Of a stretch of DNA of 50,042 bases, positions 17,366 to 25,601 are shown piece by piece (position 1 is the stretch's first letter; each line of letters begins with the position of its first letter). Origin of the DNA: an uncultured Caryophanales bacterium. GTDB lineage: Bacteria > Bacillota_I > Bacilli_A > RF39 > UBA660. Location of the stretch: positions 79,919 through 129,960 of the forward strand of contig CAOJRT010000001.1 of assembly GCA_948442255.1 (NCBI GenBank), read 5' to 3'. A program made the translations under genes and the position numbers. The notes beneath the pieces were generated by a model. The model worked only from the letters and a program-made list of their open reading frames with translations. It was not told where the DNA came from and did no database searches.

Positions 17366-18502
17366 ATGATAAGTAAGATTAGTAATGCCAATGTTTTAAT
17401 GAATAGTTTTTATGAAGCAAAGAAAAATTGCAGTTGGAAAAATAGTGTTCAGCAGTATGAAGCAAATCTTTTAAAAAATATTAGACATACACAGATAGAA
17501 TTAAGAAATAATACCTATAAACAACAGAACTTTTATAATTTCTTTCTAAATGAGAGAGGTAAAGAAAGATATGTTCGTTCAATTTGTTTTTATGATAGGG
17601 TTGTACAAAGGGCATTATGCGATTTTGTTAATCCGATTGTAGAGCCATATCTCATATATGATAATGGTGCTAGTGTTAAAAATAAAGGTATTGATTTTGC
17701 TAGAAAAAGAATTGAAAAGCATTTACATCAATATTATAGGAAATATGGAAGTATTGGATATGCACTCGTTATTGATTTTAGTAAATTTTATGATAATATT
17801 CTTCATAAACCATTGATTGAAATGTACAAAGGTATCATCGATGATGAAAGAATAATTAATTTAATTGCACATTTAGTTGATAGTTTTTCAGTAGATGTAT
17901 CTAATAGTGATATACAAGAAAATGAATTATTTGATAGTTTAAAATATGCTAAGAATAATTTATCTAATGAAAAAAAGAGATTTATAAATAAATCATTAGG
18001 AATTGGAAGTCAAATATCTCAAATTTCAGGAATATATTATCCAACTAGAATGGATAATTATTGTAAAATAGTCAAACAAATGAAATATTATGGAAGATAC
18101 ATGGATGATACATATATAATTAGTAATAGTAAAGAAGAATTAAAATCATTGTTAATTGATATACAAAAAATATGTGATGAATTAGGAATATTTATTAATC
18201 CTAAAAAGACACAAATATTTAGAATTGATAAAGGTTTCACTTTTCTTAAAATAAAATATAGACTTACCGAAACAGGTCATGTAGTAAGAATACCTGTTAA
18301 AAAAGGATTTGTAAGAGAAAAGAGAAAATTAAGAAAATTTAAAAAATTGTTGGATAATGGTGAGATGAATTATCTCGATATTGAAGAACAATATAAATCT
18401 TGGCGAGGTAATATTGCAAAATATGATTGCCATAGAGCATTGTTAAATACTGATAAATTATTCAATGAATTGTTTAAAAATAATTCACATAATTCACATT
18501 AA
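17366..18502 (+). CDS. DGR reverse transcriptase
   Basis: 378 aa, normal for the family. Motifs in order: RSICFYDRVVQRAL (residues 71-84), motif 3 ALVIDFSKFYDNI with Asp137, motif 4 LGIGSQISQ (211-219), the SQ variant typical of DGR RTs in place of the QG of other RTs, the catalytic YMDD at 245-248, then a basic thumb. It lacks the maturase and endonuclease domains of group II intron proteins. In the BPP-1 system this enzyme together with Avd copies TR RNA with errors at adenines. Its last codons contain the TTCACA repeats of the next promoter. Confidence 0.95.
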   Translation: MISKISNANVLMNSFYEAKKNCSWKNSVQQYEANLLKNIRHTQIELRNNTYKQQNFYNFFLNERGKERYVRSICFYDRVVQRALCDFVNPIVEPYLIYDNGASVKNKGIDFARKRIEKHLHQYYRKYGSIGYALVIDFSKFYDNILHKPLIEMYKGIIDDERIINLIAHLVDSFSVDVSNSDIQENELFDSLKYAKNNLSNEKKRFINKSLGIGSQISQISGIYYPTRMDNYCKIVKQMKYYGRYMDDTYIISNSKEELKSLLIDIQKICDELGIFINPKKTQIFRIDKGFTFLKIKYRLTETGHVVRIPVKKGFVREKRKLRKFKKLLDNGEMNYLDIEEQYKSWRGNIAKYDCHRALLNTDKLFNELFKNNSHNSH

Positions 18503-18556
18503 TTTAGTGATATAATGTATATAGAGAATAAGGCAACACAAAAAGTTGTCTTTTTT
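18484..18556 (+). promoter_or_regulatory. Second TTCACA promoter with attenuator-like hairpin, before the lysis genes
   Basis: TTCACA at 18484-18489 and 18493-18498, TATAAT at 18511-18516, then an inverted repeat GGCAAC with GTTGTC (18532-18550) and a T run. Spacings equal those at 1776-1855. It probably gives the lysis genes their own transcript, independent of the DGR genes, with the hairpin as a control point. Confidence 0.55.
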
Positions 18557-18584
18557 CGTATGTATGAAAGAGGGGAGGAGCAGA

Positions 18585-18869
18585 ATGGAAGATAAATACA
18601 TAGAAAAAATACAAGAAATTGCTGATAGGTCTAAATCTAATACTAAGCGACTGGATGAACACGATAAAAAGTTAGATGAATTGGAAAAAACATATTCAAT
18701 AATGGAAAAGATGAATTATCGAATGGGAAAAGTTGAAAGTGCAGTTGAAAGAATAGATACTAAATTGCAAAGTAGTGATAAAAGCAAAGGAATGAAGTGG
18801 GATAAATTGATAGATTATTTATTTTATGCCATACTTGCTTATGCATTATTTAAATTAGGGTTAAAATAG
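18585..18869 (+). CDS. XhlA-like phage lysis protein
   Basis: 94 aa. An N-terminal helical, charged region (residues 1-65, coiled coil with EKIQEIADRSKSNTKRLDEHDKKLDELEK) is followed by one C-terminal transmembrane segment (LIDYLFYAILAYALFKLGL). This is the layout of haemolysin XhlA/holin-associated proteins. ATG 18585 follows GAGGGGAGGAG; a longer frame from 18546 would start inside the hairpin. A holin gene follows at once. Confidence 0.75.
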   Translation: MEDKYIEKIQEIADRSKSNTKRLDEHDKKLDELEKTYSIMEKMNYRMGKVESAVERIDTKLQSSDKSKGMKWDKLIDYLFYAILAYALFKLGLK

Positions 18870-18880
18870 GAGGAATGAAT

Positions 18881-19159
18881 ATGGAACAATTTCTTACATG
18901 GGATGTTTTAAAAACTTATGCTAGTTTTGTATCAATTGTATTTATGGTAGTAGAGTTTACAAAAGAATTAAAGTTTGTTAAGAAAATTCCAACAAAATAT
19001 TGGAGTTTTTTTATATCGTTTGTTCTTTTAGTTATAACAAATATTGTTATGAACAGTTTTAGTTTTATTGATATATTTTTATATCTTTTAACATCAATTT
19101 CCATTAGTTTAGGTTCTAATGGATTGAGTAATTTTAATGCAAAAAACGAGAAAAAATAA
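18881..19159 (+). CDS. Phage holin
   Basis: 92 aa with three hydrophobic segments: ASFVSIVFMVVEF, YWSFFISFVLLVITNIVM and SFIDIFLYLLTSISISLG, and a charged C-terminus (NAKNEKK). Size, topology and position just before the endolysin support a holin that permeabilises the membrane for endolysin release. ATG 18881 lies 7 bases after AGGAGG; the ATG at 18875 is too close. Confidence 0.75.
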   Translation: MEQFLTWDVLKTYASFVSIVFMVVEFTKELKFVKKIPTKYWSFFISFVLLVITNIVMNSFSFIDIFLYLLTSISISLGSNGLSNFNAKNEKK

Positions 19160-19178
19160 AGTTCTCGTTTTTTTATAA
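19142..19178 (+). terminator. Terminator overlapping the holin 3' end
   Basis: AACGAGAA and TTCTCGTT form an 8-bp stem, followed by seven Ts. The holin stop codon falls in the loop. Confidence 0.75.
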
Positions 19179-19205
19179 AATTTTCTTCAAAAGGAGGTCA
19201 AGATT

Positions 19206-19361
19206 ATGGAAGAAAAAGAAGTATTAACAGAAGAAGTTCAAGAAGAAATGGAAGTACAAGACACTTTTAATACTGATACATTGGATGTGTTAGTAGATGG
19301 TGAAGATTGTACAATCGAAAATCAAGAGGAGGTGAGTGAAGATGGAAATGAGAACAAGTAA
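19206..19361 (+). CDS. Small acidic phage protein
   Basis: 51 aa (starts MEEKEVLTEEVQEEMEVQ), nearly all acidic, with an AAAGGAGG site ahead of ATG 19206. It overlaps the start of the endolysin gene by 20 bases, and the endolysin ribosome binding site lies within it. I do not recognise the family. It may be a translational leader for endolysin or a small regulatory protein. Confidence 0.6.
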   Translation: MEEKEVLTEEVQEEMEVQDTFNTDTLDVLVDGEDCTIENQEEVSEDGNENK

Positions 19362-20193
19362 GCCATCAGCAGGTAATAAATTTTATAATACTACTTCAAG
19401 AGGTGGTTATAGTCAATGTATACAAGGTAGTCCAACAGATGCAGGTTGTAATGTACTTGCTAACTGTGTAGGCTATGCCTGTGGTCGTTTTAATGAAATT
19501 ATAGGTAGCATGAAGTATCCTTATTTAAACTGTAATGCTGAAAATTTTATTGAAAGGGCAAAAAAATGTGGTTTAACTGTTGTATCATATCCAACCTTAG
19601 GTGGTATTATGGTATGGCAAAAAGGTGCTACATTAAGTGGAAATGATGGTGCAGGTCATGTTGCAGTAGTTGAAAGAATAGATGGTGCAAATAAAATACT
19701 TACATCAGAAAGTGGTTATGGTTCAAGAACTGCATTTTGGAATAGTGTAAGAACTAATTCAAATGGTAGATGGGGCTTAGGTAGTGGTTATACTTTTAGA
19801 GGATGCATTGTCAATCCTGCTATTGGTGATGTTCATTATGTAGAACCAGTTCCAACACCAACACCAAGTAAGTCTAATGAAGATATCGCAAATGAAGTTA
19901 TTCAAGGCAAATGGGGAAACAATCCTGAAAGAAAACAAAGATTAACAGATGCTGGATATGATTATAATGCAATTCAAGAAATAGTTAATAATAAGATGGC
20001 AAGTAATACACCTGCTTCAAATAGTTCAAATGATGAGTTATTAACATTAGTAAAGAAAACAATCAGAGGTGATTTTGGAAATGGTGCTGATAGAAGAAAA
20101 GCATTAGGTTCAAATTACGATGAAGTTCAAAGACAGGTTAATTTAAATTTACAGAATGGATTAACTCGTTGGGATAATATTAAATTATTTTAA
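19342..20193 (+). CDS. Endolysin: CHAP-type cysteine amidase/endopeptidase with two CW_7 repeats
   Basis: 283 aa. The N-terminal 150 residues form a CHAP-like domain with catalytic Cys in the NCVGYACGRF region and His in AGHVAVVERI. After a Pro/Thr linker (PVPTPTPSKS) come two Cpl-7-type cell-wall-binding repeats: DIANEVIQGKWGNNPERKQRL and LLTLVKKTIRGDFGNGADRRKAL. No signal peptide is seen, consistent with holin-dependent release. ATG 19342 lies 9 bases after AGGAGG; the in-frame GTG at 19336 is too close. Confidence 0.9.
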   Translation: MEMRTSKPSAGNKFYNTTSRGGYSQCIQGSPTDAGCNVLANCVGYACGRFNEIIGSMKYPYLNCNAENFIERAKKCGLTVVSYPTLGGIMVWQKGATLSGNDGAGHVAVVERIDGANKILTSESGYGSRTAFWNSVRTNSNGRWGLGSGYTFRGCIVNPAIGDVHYVEPVPTPTPSKSNEDIANEVIQGKWGNNPERKQRLTDAGYDYNAIQEIVNNKMASNTPASNSSNDELLTLVKKTIRGDFGNGADRRKALGSNYDEVQRQVNLNLQNGLTRWDNIKLF

Positions 20194-20202
20194 TGAAATT
20201 AT

Positions 20203-20237
20203 AAAGGTAAGGACAATGATTTCCTTACCTTTTTTTA
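20203..20237 (+). terminator. Terminator after the endolysin
   Basis: An 11-bp perfect stem AAAGGTAAGGA / TCCTTACCTTT with a roughly 8-base loop and a run of Ts. Probably the end of the late phage transcript. Confidence 0.9.
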
Positions 20238-20530
20238 TTGCACTAAAACACGGTTAGTATATAGAAAAAATCATTTAGTAGGCAACAGGTAGGCAACAAA
20301 AGTTGTTTTTTTCCTTTAAAACTGGACTACCACAATTCTCAAAACGTTAAGATTTACAAGTTTCAGTTTTGGAAAGCTCGAATTACTCGAGCTTTTTTCT
20401 TTTTAGATTTATGAGATTAGAAGATGTATTTATAATGCATGTTTAGATAAAATTTTTGAATATAAGTATATATGGTATAATGAAATTACAAATAAATAGG
20501 AATTTTTAAAAAAGAAGGGATAGATAAGAA
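20238..20530. other. Prophage/chromosome boundary region, no gene
   Basis: Holds two direct copies of TAGGCAAC (about 20279-20300), a small CAAC/GTTG hairpin with a T run, and an AAAACTG...CAGTTTT inverted pair between about 20319 and 20370. A 9-bp stem terminator AAAGCTCGA/TCGAGCTTT follows at 20373-20399. This last terminator has no gene of its own in the window, so the prophage may have inserted at the 3' end of the gene it once served. The TAGGCAAC copies could be integrase arm sites. Both ideas are inference. Confidence 0.4.
20373..20400 (+). terminator. Orphan rho-independent terminator at the prophage edge
   Basis: Perfect 9-bp stem AAAGCTCGA / TCGAGCTTT with loop ATTAC, followed by Ts. 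Confidence 0.85.
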
Positions 20531-20866
20531 ATGGAGAATAAAATATGTCAAAGTTGTGGTATGCCTATAACATTACATGAACAATTGGGGACAAATAAAG
20601 ATGGAAGTATTAATACTGATTATTGTAAATATTGTTTTGCTTTTGGAGAATTTATAGATAAAGTTACAATGGAAGAGTATATAGAAATGTGTTCCAAGTA
20701 TGGTTTACAAGCAAGAATGACTAATGAAGAAATGAAAGAACATTGTATTAAATTATTTCCAACTTTAAAAAGGTGGAAATGCACTTGTACAGATGAATGT
20801 GCTAGTGGTTCTAATCCTAATTGCACTTGTGAAAATCCAGAATGTCATTGTAGAGATAATAGTTAG
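20531..20866 (+). CDS. Zinc-ribbon domain protein
   Basis: 111 aa. The first 80 residues match the putative zinc ribbon family found alone or fused to regulators: CQSCGMPI, then TDYCKYCFAFGEF, later EEMKEHCIKLFPTLKRW. The last 28 residues hold a second Cys cluster (CTCTDEC, CTCENPECHC) resembling small metal-binding peptides. Role unknown; it possibly binds metal or acts as an adaptor. First clear chromosomal gene after the prophage, with its own AGAAGGGA site. Confidence 0.75.
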   Translation: MENKICQSCGMPITLHEQLGTNKDGSINTDYCKYCFAFGEFIDKVTMEEYIEMCSKYGLQARMTNEEMKEHCIKLFPTLKRWKCTCTDECASGSNPNCTCENPECHCRDNS

Positions 20867-20952
20867 GGTACCATTTGTAAGGTGGAGAATTTTTATAAAA
20901 AAGTAATAATAATCAGGTTAAATAAATTTACAATTTGATAGGAGATAAAATT

Positions 20953-21309
20953 ATGGCAAGAAATTTAAAAAGTAAAGAATTAGTAAATACAAGATTAGCG
21001 ACCAATTATGGTGGGTGGATGTATTGTGATAAATGCAATGAAAATATAGGCTATCTATGTTATTCGACTTATGATAGGTTAGCATTAAACTATAAATGTA
21101 ATTGTGGAAGTCAAGGTAGTGCATATTTAGAATTTGATGACAGTAGCTTAGGTAAGAATTGTACAGAGGAATTAGTTATTGTAAAAAATAGATTTTGCTG
21201 TCCAAAAGATAATGAGCCTTTAATTACTATATTAGATAAAAAGGTTGCTCATTATGAGCTAGAAATTATTTGCAAATCTTGTGAAAGTATTTATAAAAAA
21301 GTTAAATAG
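20953..21309 (+). CDS. Hypothetical protein with zinc-ribbon Cys pairs
   Basis: 118 aa. Cysteine pairs CDKCNENIGYLC, CNCG, CCPKDNE and CKSCE suggest two zinc ribbons of the kind found in small proteins of unknown role. ATG 20953 follows GATAGGAGA; the frame also opens further upstream without a site. It stands 86 bases after the previous zinc-ribbon gene and may be cotranscribed with it. Confidence 0.6.
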   Translation: MARNLKSKELVNTRLATNYGGWMYCDKCNENIGYLCYSTYDRLALNYKCNCGSQGSAYLEFDDSSLGKNCTEELVIVKNRFCCPKDNEPLITILDKKVAHYELEIICKSCESIYKKVK

Positions 21310-21778
21310 AACCTATAATTTGAAAATTAGAAGATGAGATAACAAAAACTATTGAAGTACATATTAGAAAATTACAATTAATCAACAAACAAAAAGGTAG
21401 ATGGCATAAAAAATGTTTATGTTCAAGTAAAACTAGCAAATATTAATTATAAATTTAATAAATAAATTACTTACATTATTGGTTAATATAGAAATAGTAA
21501 GATGGTACTACCTTTTTAAAAGTTTCTCCGTAGATTAAGAGTGGGCTATAAAATAACTATGGGTGTTCATAAATAGGGGATGCTGATTTAGTAAAAGTTA
21601 AGATTTCAAATTTTATCTTTTGAATGCTTGATTTATTTGGTCTTTTTTTGATAAGATATAAAAATCTGTAAGTAGCAAACTAATTTTTATTATTTGAACT
21701 TCAAGTAATCATTTAAGTAATTTATTTTTGTGTTATAATTAGCTTAATAATATTTGTTTCATTTTATGGAGAATTCTT
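21310..21778. other. Non-coding stretch with no recognisable feature
   Basis: About 470 AT-rich bases with stops in all frames. I see no clear terminator, RNA gene or repeat. A TATAAT-like sequence in TGTTATAATTAG near 21732 could serve the broken gene that follows. Confidence 0.4.
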
Positions 21779-22102
21779 ATGCTTTTTGTAATGGGTTTTA
21801 TAGTAGGGGTAGGGTTGATAGTAAGTATTTACTCAATTGTAGAAGATAAAAAAAGAGTGGGTATTGTTCAGTTAGTTTTGTCTATAGTTACACCTATATT
21901 TACTTTTTTATTTCTTTAAAAGAAATCTCAATTTGTTTTTGGTGGGACTGATTGGGAAGTCTTGATTCAGACTGCTATAATAGATAAATTGATTGAATCG
22001 TGGTTGCTTTTTATATTACATGTAGTGCTTATTGCTATGACTATATATGATGTGATAAAAATTAGGAAGAGAAAAAGCATATCAATTAAGAACCATGGGT
22101 AA
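21779..22102 (+). pseudogene. Small membrane protein gene with internal TAA
   Basis: One frame of 108 codons from ATG 21779 to TAA 22100-22102, interrupted by a single in-frame TAA after codon 46 (LFL*KKSQFVFGG). The first part has two hydrophobic segments (VMGFIVGVGLIVSIYS and VLSIVTPIFTFLFL). After the stop comes a soluble stretch and a third hydrophobic segment (SWLLFILHVVLIAMTIYDVI). Constant frame on both sides suggests a recent nonsense mutation. The 46-aa piece alone could still be made. Confidence 0.6.
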
Positions 22103-22219
22103 AAATGAGTTAGGATAGATTAATAGGTAAAATGCTATTACTTTTAAAGCTTAATGTTACTTGTATAGTAAAATGAATTTATACTAGATATTTTATATTT
22201 TATGGAATGGAGGATGTTG

Positions 22220-22639
22220 ATGAAAAGAACTTCCATTGTAATTGGAACTATTATACTATCTTTATTAATTGTGTTTTTATTTGCAAAAGTTTTTAGCTTA
22301 TATCATTTTGGAGATGCCCCAACAATAACTTCTATTTTTTATTTGATAACTTCATTTTTTATTATTGAATATATATTTTTATCTGTAATCTATGTGATTT
22401 ATAAAAAAGTAAAAAGAGAGAAAATAGGAGTTAAGAAAATAATTAGTTTATTATTGTTTTTAATATCTCTACTTTTATTATTCGGATTTGTTTTTATTTT
22501 AAATTTTGATTGGATTGCTTACTATTCCTATGTGCCTTGTCCATTTTATCTAAGTATCATTAAAAGAAGTTTAGAGTTTTTGTTACCGTCTTTCTTACTA
22601 GTGGTTGTAGGATTCTTTATATTACGAAAAGAAAGGTAA
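22220..22639 (+). CDS. Hypothetical four-helix membrane protein
   Basis: 139 aa with four hydrophobic segments at about residues 7-26, 41-63, 76-97 and 116-134, separated by short basic loops (YKKVKREKIGVKK). No family recognised. ATG 22220 is preceded by ATGGAGG. Confidence 0.6.
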   Translation: MKRTSIVIGTIILSLLIVFLFAKVFSLYHFGDAPTITSIFYLITSFFIIEYIFLSVIYVIYKKVKREKIGVKKIISLLLFLISLLLLFGFVFILNFDWIAYYSYVPCPFYLSIIKRSLEFLLPSFLLVVVGFFILRKER

Positions 22640-22710
22640 AAAAAACGGATTTGTGGGAGTTATTTAGATTTCATTATATGAACTAAAATTTATTATATAG
22701 GAAGTGTAAT

Positions 22711-23613
22711 ATGAAAGTATTAAGTTTAACTGAACCATTTGCTACTTTGATTTTAATTGGTTATAAATGTATAGAAACAAGAAGCTTTAAAACCTCTTAT
22801 CGTGGAGAAGTATATATTCATGCCAGTGCTACTCAAATATCGCAGCAATCTTTAAAAGATAAAGAGTTAATGCAATTAGTGAAAGATAAATCATTAAATT
22901 ATGGTTATATTATTTGTAAATGTAATTTAGTCGATTGTGTTTATATAACTAAAGAGTATATGGATTAGATGAAGACGAATTATCCAGAATATATTTGTGG
23001 TGATTATAGAGAAGGGCGTTACGCTTGGATTTTGGAGGATGTTGAACCATTATATAAACCAATAAAAGCGAAAGGGCAATTAAATATTTGGAATTATTAT
23101 AATGAACTTGAAATTATGGATTTAATGAACCAGATAAATTATGGTTGGATTGATAAATATAATAATAAACACAATGTTGTTGATGAATCTTATTCAAATA
23201 ATTATGTTTTAGAATTGCCAAAAGAAGTTATTAAAAATAAGATTGGCGTGTGTTGGGATCAAGTTGAGCTTGAAAGATATTATTTTAAAGGTAATGATTG
23301 GAATATAAAAACTTATTTTGTTGTTTACTATGACAATGCTATGTGTCCTTCTCATACTTTTCTTACTTTTGAAAAGGATAATAAAGTTTGTTGGTTTGAA
23401 CACTCTTGGCAGATATTTAGAGGCATACATGAGTATAATTCTCTAAAAGAATTATTGTTAGATGTAAGAGATAAATTTATAAAATTTGAATTAAATAATA
23501 AATATGAAAAAGAGAATCTTGTAATATATGAGTATAGAAAGCCGTTATTTCATATATCGGCATTAGAATTTTATAAGCATTGTGAAAGTGGTAAGATGGT
23601 TGAATTTAATTAA
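22711..23613 (+). pseudogene. ASCH-domain / transglutaminase-like two-domain gene interrupted by TAG
   Basis: A single frame of 301 codons broken only by TAG at 22966-22968 (KEYMD*MKTNYPEY), with ATG immediately after. The N-terminal part is an ASCH domain (VLSLTEPFATLILIGYKCIETRSFKT, later GRYAWILEDVEPLYKPIKAKGQLNIWNY), and the stop falls inside it. The C-terminal part has IGVCWDQVELERYYF, CPSHTFLTFEKD and WFEHSWQIFRGIHEY, a pattern like transglutaminase/cysteine-peptidase folds with Cys and His candidates. ASCH domains are thought to bind RNA or modified nucleotides. The second half could start anew at ATG 22969, giving an intact 214-aa protein. Confidence 0.65.
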
Positions 23614-23750
23614 TGATAAACACTACAAATTTTTTGAACAAAAGGTTTCTTTTTTGTAAAATTGCTTGTCTAAAATAGAAATTTTTCCTATTGTTATTGT
23701 ACTTTCTTAAACTTTTATTTATAATCATATTAAGAATGGATTGATTTTCT

Positions 23751-24596
23751 ATGGCGAGTAAATATAAAAATAACTCTTTAAAATATATTATTTGTATCTT
23801 AATTTTTTTTGTTCTAGGTACTATTATAGGAATCATAGGAACAAAGTCTCTTTTAGAATCTAATCATGATTCTAAAGATGTTCCTTCTTCTACAGGACAA
23901 ATTGATATAACAGATAGTTCGGAATATCAGGCAACAATAGAAAAACTCCATGCTTCGGTAAAAGATAATATTATTTATTATTCTACCTTAGGATTTAACC
24001 CATTGACTGCAGATAATATTTTCAAATTAGATTATGCTTTTCAAATTGTTATGGAGTCGGAAGCTTATAGTACTGAGACAATTAATGCAATAGCTTGGGA
24101 TTCTCAGGTTTGTGCTTATGATTTTTTAGTGGACCTTCTTGATACAGGACAATCTACAGGAGGATGTACTGTTTATAGAATACTTAGAGATTCTATAAGT
24201 AATGCTTATGCGTCTGCTTTTCTAGGTGGAACTTTAGAGATTGCTGATTTTAATACTACAGATGGAAAAAGATGTCTTTTAGAAGAACCTGGTTATATTT
24301 GTGGGATAGTAACAAGAGATGTTCCTACAGGAACTTTGACTCCTAAATTTACAGTTGTTAAGGTACTAAGAGATGAAGACGGAACAATTAAAATTTATGA
24401 TAAAGGGTATTTAGAAGATAATCGCAGTCATATAGTTAATCCAGAGGATGGAATTGATCATTATTATTTACATTCTACAGATAGTATAGATTATTATTAT
24501 GAACTTAAAAGTGCTGATAATTTGACTTTTGTTCATGAATTTAAATTAGATGAGAATCGTAATTACTATTATGTACAATCTTATTTAGATAGATAG
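23751..24596 (+). CDS. Hypothetical membrane-anchored extracytoplasmic protein
   Basis: 281 aa. One N-terminal membrane segment (residues 11-33, YIICILIFFVLGTIIGIIGTKSL) acts as anchor or uncleaved signal, followed by a Ser/Asp-rich linker and a globular domain from about residue 58 (SSEYQATIEKLHASVKDNIIYYSTLGFNP...). The end is rich in Tyr (DSIDYYYELKS). I do not recognise a family. It lies two genes away from the amidase and, like it, is exported, so a cell-envelope role is possible. Confidence 0.65.
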   Translation: MASKYKNNSLKYIICILIFFVLGTIIGIIGTKSLLESNHDSKDVPSSTGQIDITDSSEYQATIEKLHASVKDNIIYYSTLGFNPLTADNIFKLDYAFQIVMESEAYSTETINAIAWDSQVCAYDFLVDLLDTGQSTGGCTVYRILRDSISNAYASAFLGGTLEIADFNTTDGKRCLLEEPGYICGIVTRDVPTGTLTPKFTVVKVLRDEDGTIKIYDKGYLEDNRSHIVNPEDGIDHYYLHSTDSIDYYYELKSADNLTFVHEFKLDENRNYYYVQSYLDR

Positions 24597-24742
24597 CGGC
24601 TTTTTAAAGTCTTTTTTTTCTGTATCTTATTTTTTAGTTAAACTTATTTCTGTTTTTAGATATAAATTTTTTAATAGTATTAGTTTATTTATTTTAGATA
24701 TTAAATGCAGCATATATATTTTTTCTTGGCATATTTTTTAGT

Positions 24743-24886
24743 ATGAAAAAGTTTTTTGTATTAAGTATATTATTTTTATTTTTTCTTTCTTCTTCTCTTT
24801 GTTATTCTATGGAAGTAAATACGAAATTAATGAATAAAGTAATTATAATTGATGTTGGACATGGAGGAACCAGTTATACCAAATAA
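24743..24886 (+). pseudogene. 5' fragment of secreted N-acetylmuramoyl-L-alanine amidase (Amidase_3, CwlD-like), split by element insertion
   Basis: The frame has a signal peptide (MKKFFVLSILFLFFLSSSLCYS) and then the family start MNKVIIIDVGHGG. After codon 39 (CAT at 24860-24862) the sequence switches to element 1 and stops at 24884-24886. The missing part resumes in frame at CAT 43306. His39, a predicted zinc ligand, is encoded exactly at the crossover. Joined at CATG the gene gives 214 aa with D-V-G-H-G-G-K-D-G-G. In the present arrangement no active amidase can be made. Confidence 0.85.
24860..24880 (+). other. attL-like junction J1 (amidase 5' / element 1)
   Basis: CATG 24860-24863, then 8 bases, then AGTTATACC 24872-24880. 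The same CATG-N8-AGTTATACC pattern occurs at 33655-33675. Left of CATG is amidase sequence, right of it element sequence. Confidence 0.8.
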
Positions 24887-24900
24887 AAGAATATATGAGC

Positions 24901-24995
24901 TAATGTCCAGTAATACAAAACCAGTATAACACTTTAAAATTTTTTTCAAATTTGTACAAATTTGTCTTTCAGTCTGAATTGTTACAATCGCAATT
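24901..24995 (-). repeat. Inverted repeat, left copy (95 bp)
   Basis: Reverse complement of 31536-31630 with about five mismatches and two single-base gaps. In the central 75 bp there is one mismatch and one gap. It starts only some 20 bases inside the element after the J1 arm. Confidence 0.85.
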
Positions 24996-25601
24996 AAATA
25001 AATATTTACATAAATTAGAAAAAAATTTACGAATAAATTTGATTATGAGTTAGATAGTGATACAGAAATGATTATATATTTTTTAAAAGAAATATCATCA
25101 GATATTGAAGCACTTGCAAAAACTACAGTCTGTTTAAATAATGGATATTATAATTTAAGTAGAAATTTGAAGGATTTAATTAAAAGTATAAAAAAGTCGA
25201 AAAGAAACTGCAAGATTTTTTAAAATTTACCTGATAATATAGATAAAAATTTTTTATATGATAATTATAAATTAATGTCATCATTAAGATATATTCTCTT
25301 AAAGTCTTTTGAAAAAGGCATAGAAGAAGTAAATATATTAGTAGAATACAATCCTTTAGAATCAAATAAGATAATATTTAAAATCCAGAACATAAATTTT
25401 GTGGATAAAACATCATTATATTCATTATCCGATATTTATGCTTTTTTGGATTTGGAATTTCTTGAGCCACAAGTGTTACTTTACAATTTAGAGCCAGAAT
25501 TTTTAATAATAAGAAAAAATTTATTAAGTATTACAGATAGAGTAATAAATTTCAAAAAAAATAATGGTAATTGGGAAATGACATTTGCGTTAATTGTATA
25601 A
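24967..25601 (+). pseudogene. Frameshifted hypothetical gene
   Basis: Three successive reading-frame pieces follow each other without space: FQSELLQSQLNKYLHKLEKNL, then NKFDYELDSDTEMIIYFLKEI to KSKRNCKIF, then LPDNIDKNFLYDNYKLMSSL to WEMTFALIV ending at 25601. Two frameshifts are needed to join them (near 25030 and 25220). The 5' end runs into the inverted repeat, so the gene was probably also truncated by rearrangement. The last piece, 108 codons from 25275, is open, but no family is recognised. Confidence 0.5.

Larger units (their letters stand above)
14777..18502 (+). mobile_element. Diversity-generating retroelement cassette (target gene, VR, hairpin, avd, TR, RT)
   Basis: All DGR parts occur in order on one strand: lectin-like target with 3'-terminal VR, hairpin, avd, TR, reverse transcriptase with a DGR-type SQ motif. 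TR 17160-17250 aligns without gaps to VR 16424-16514. There are 11 differences, 10 at TR adenines (17175, 17181, 17184, 17185, 17199, 17200, 17206, 17220, 17240, 17246) and one C to G at 17218. By knowledge of the BPP-1 system, error-prone reverse transcription of TR RNA would produce adenine-mutated cDNA that replaces VR. Confidence 0.95.
1..20240 (+). mobile_element. Prophage, siphovirus type, structural and lysis modules (left end outside window)
   Basis: Gene order is that of a Gram-positive siphophage: terminase, portal, protease, capsid, connectors, tail tube, chaperone, tape measure, Dit, Tal, receptor-binding proteins, DGR, holins, endolysin. All genes read on the plus strand with short gaps or overlaps. 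The integrase, early and replication genes must lie to the left of the window. The right end is inferred from the terminator after the endolysin (20203-20236) and the change to unrelated chromosomal genes from 20531; the exact attachment site cannot be fixed without the left end. Confidence 0.9.

Noticed and set aside
17366..18502. Group II intron or retron reverse transcriptase
   Set aside because: No maturase or endonuclease domain, no intron or msr/msd structure; the SQ motif, avd and adenine-specific TR/VR differences fit a DGR.
20279..20300. TAGGCAAC pair as the proven prophage attR core
   Set aside because: The left prophage end is not in the window, so no matching attL can be seen; kept only as a possibility.
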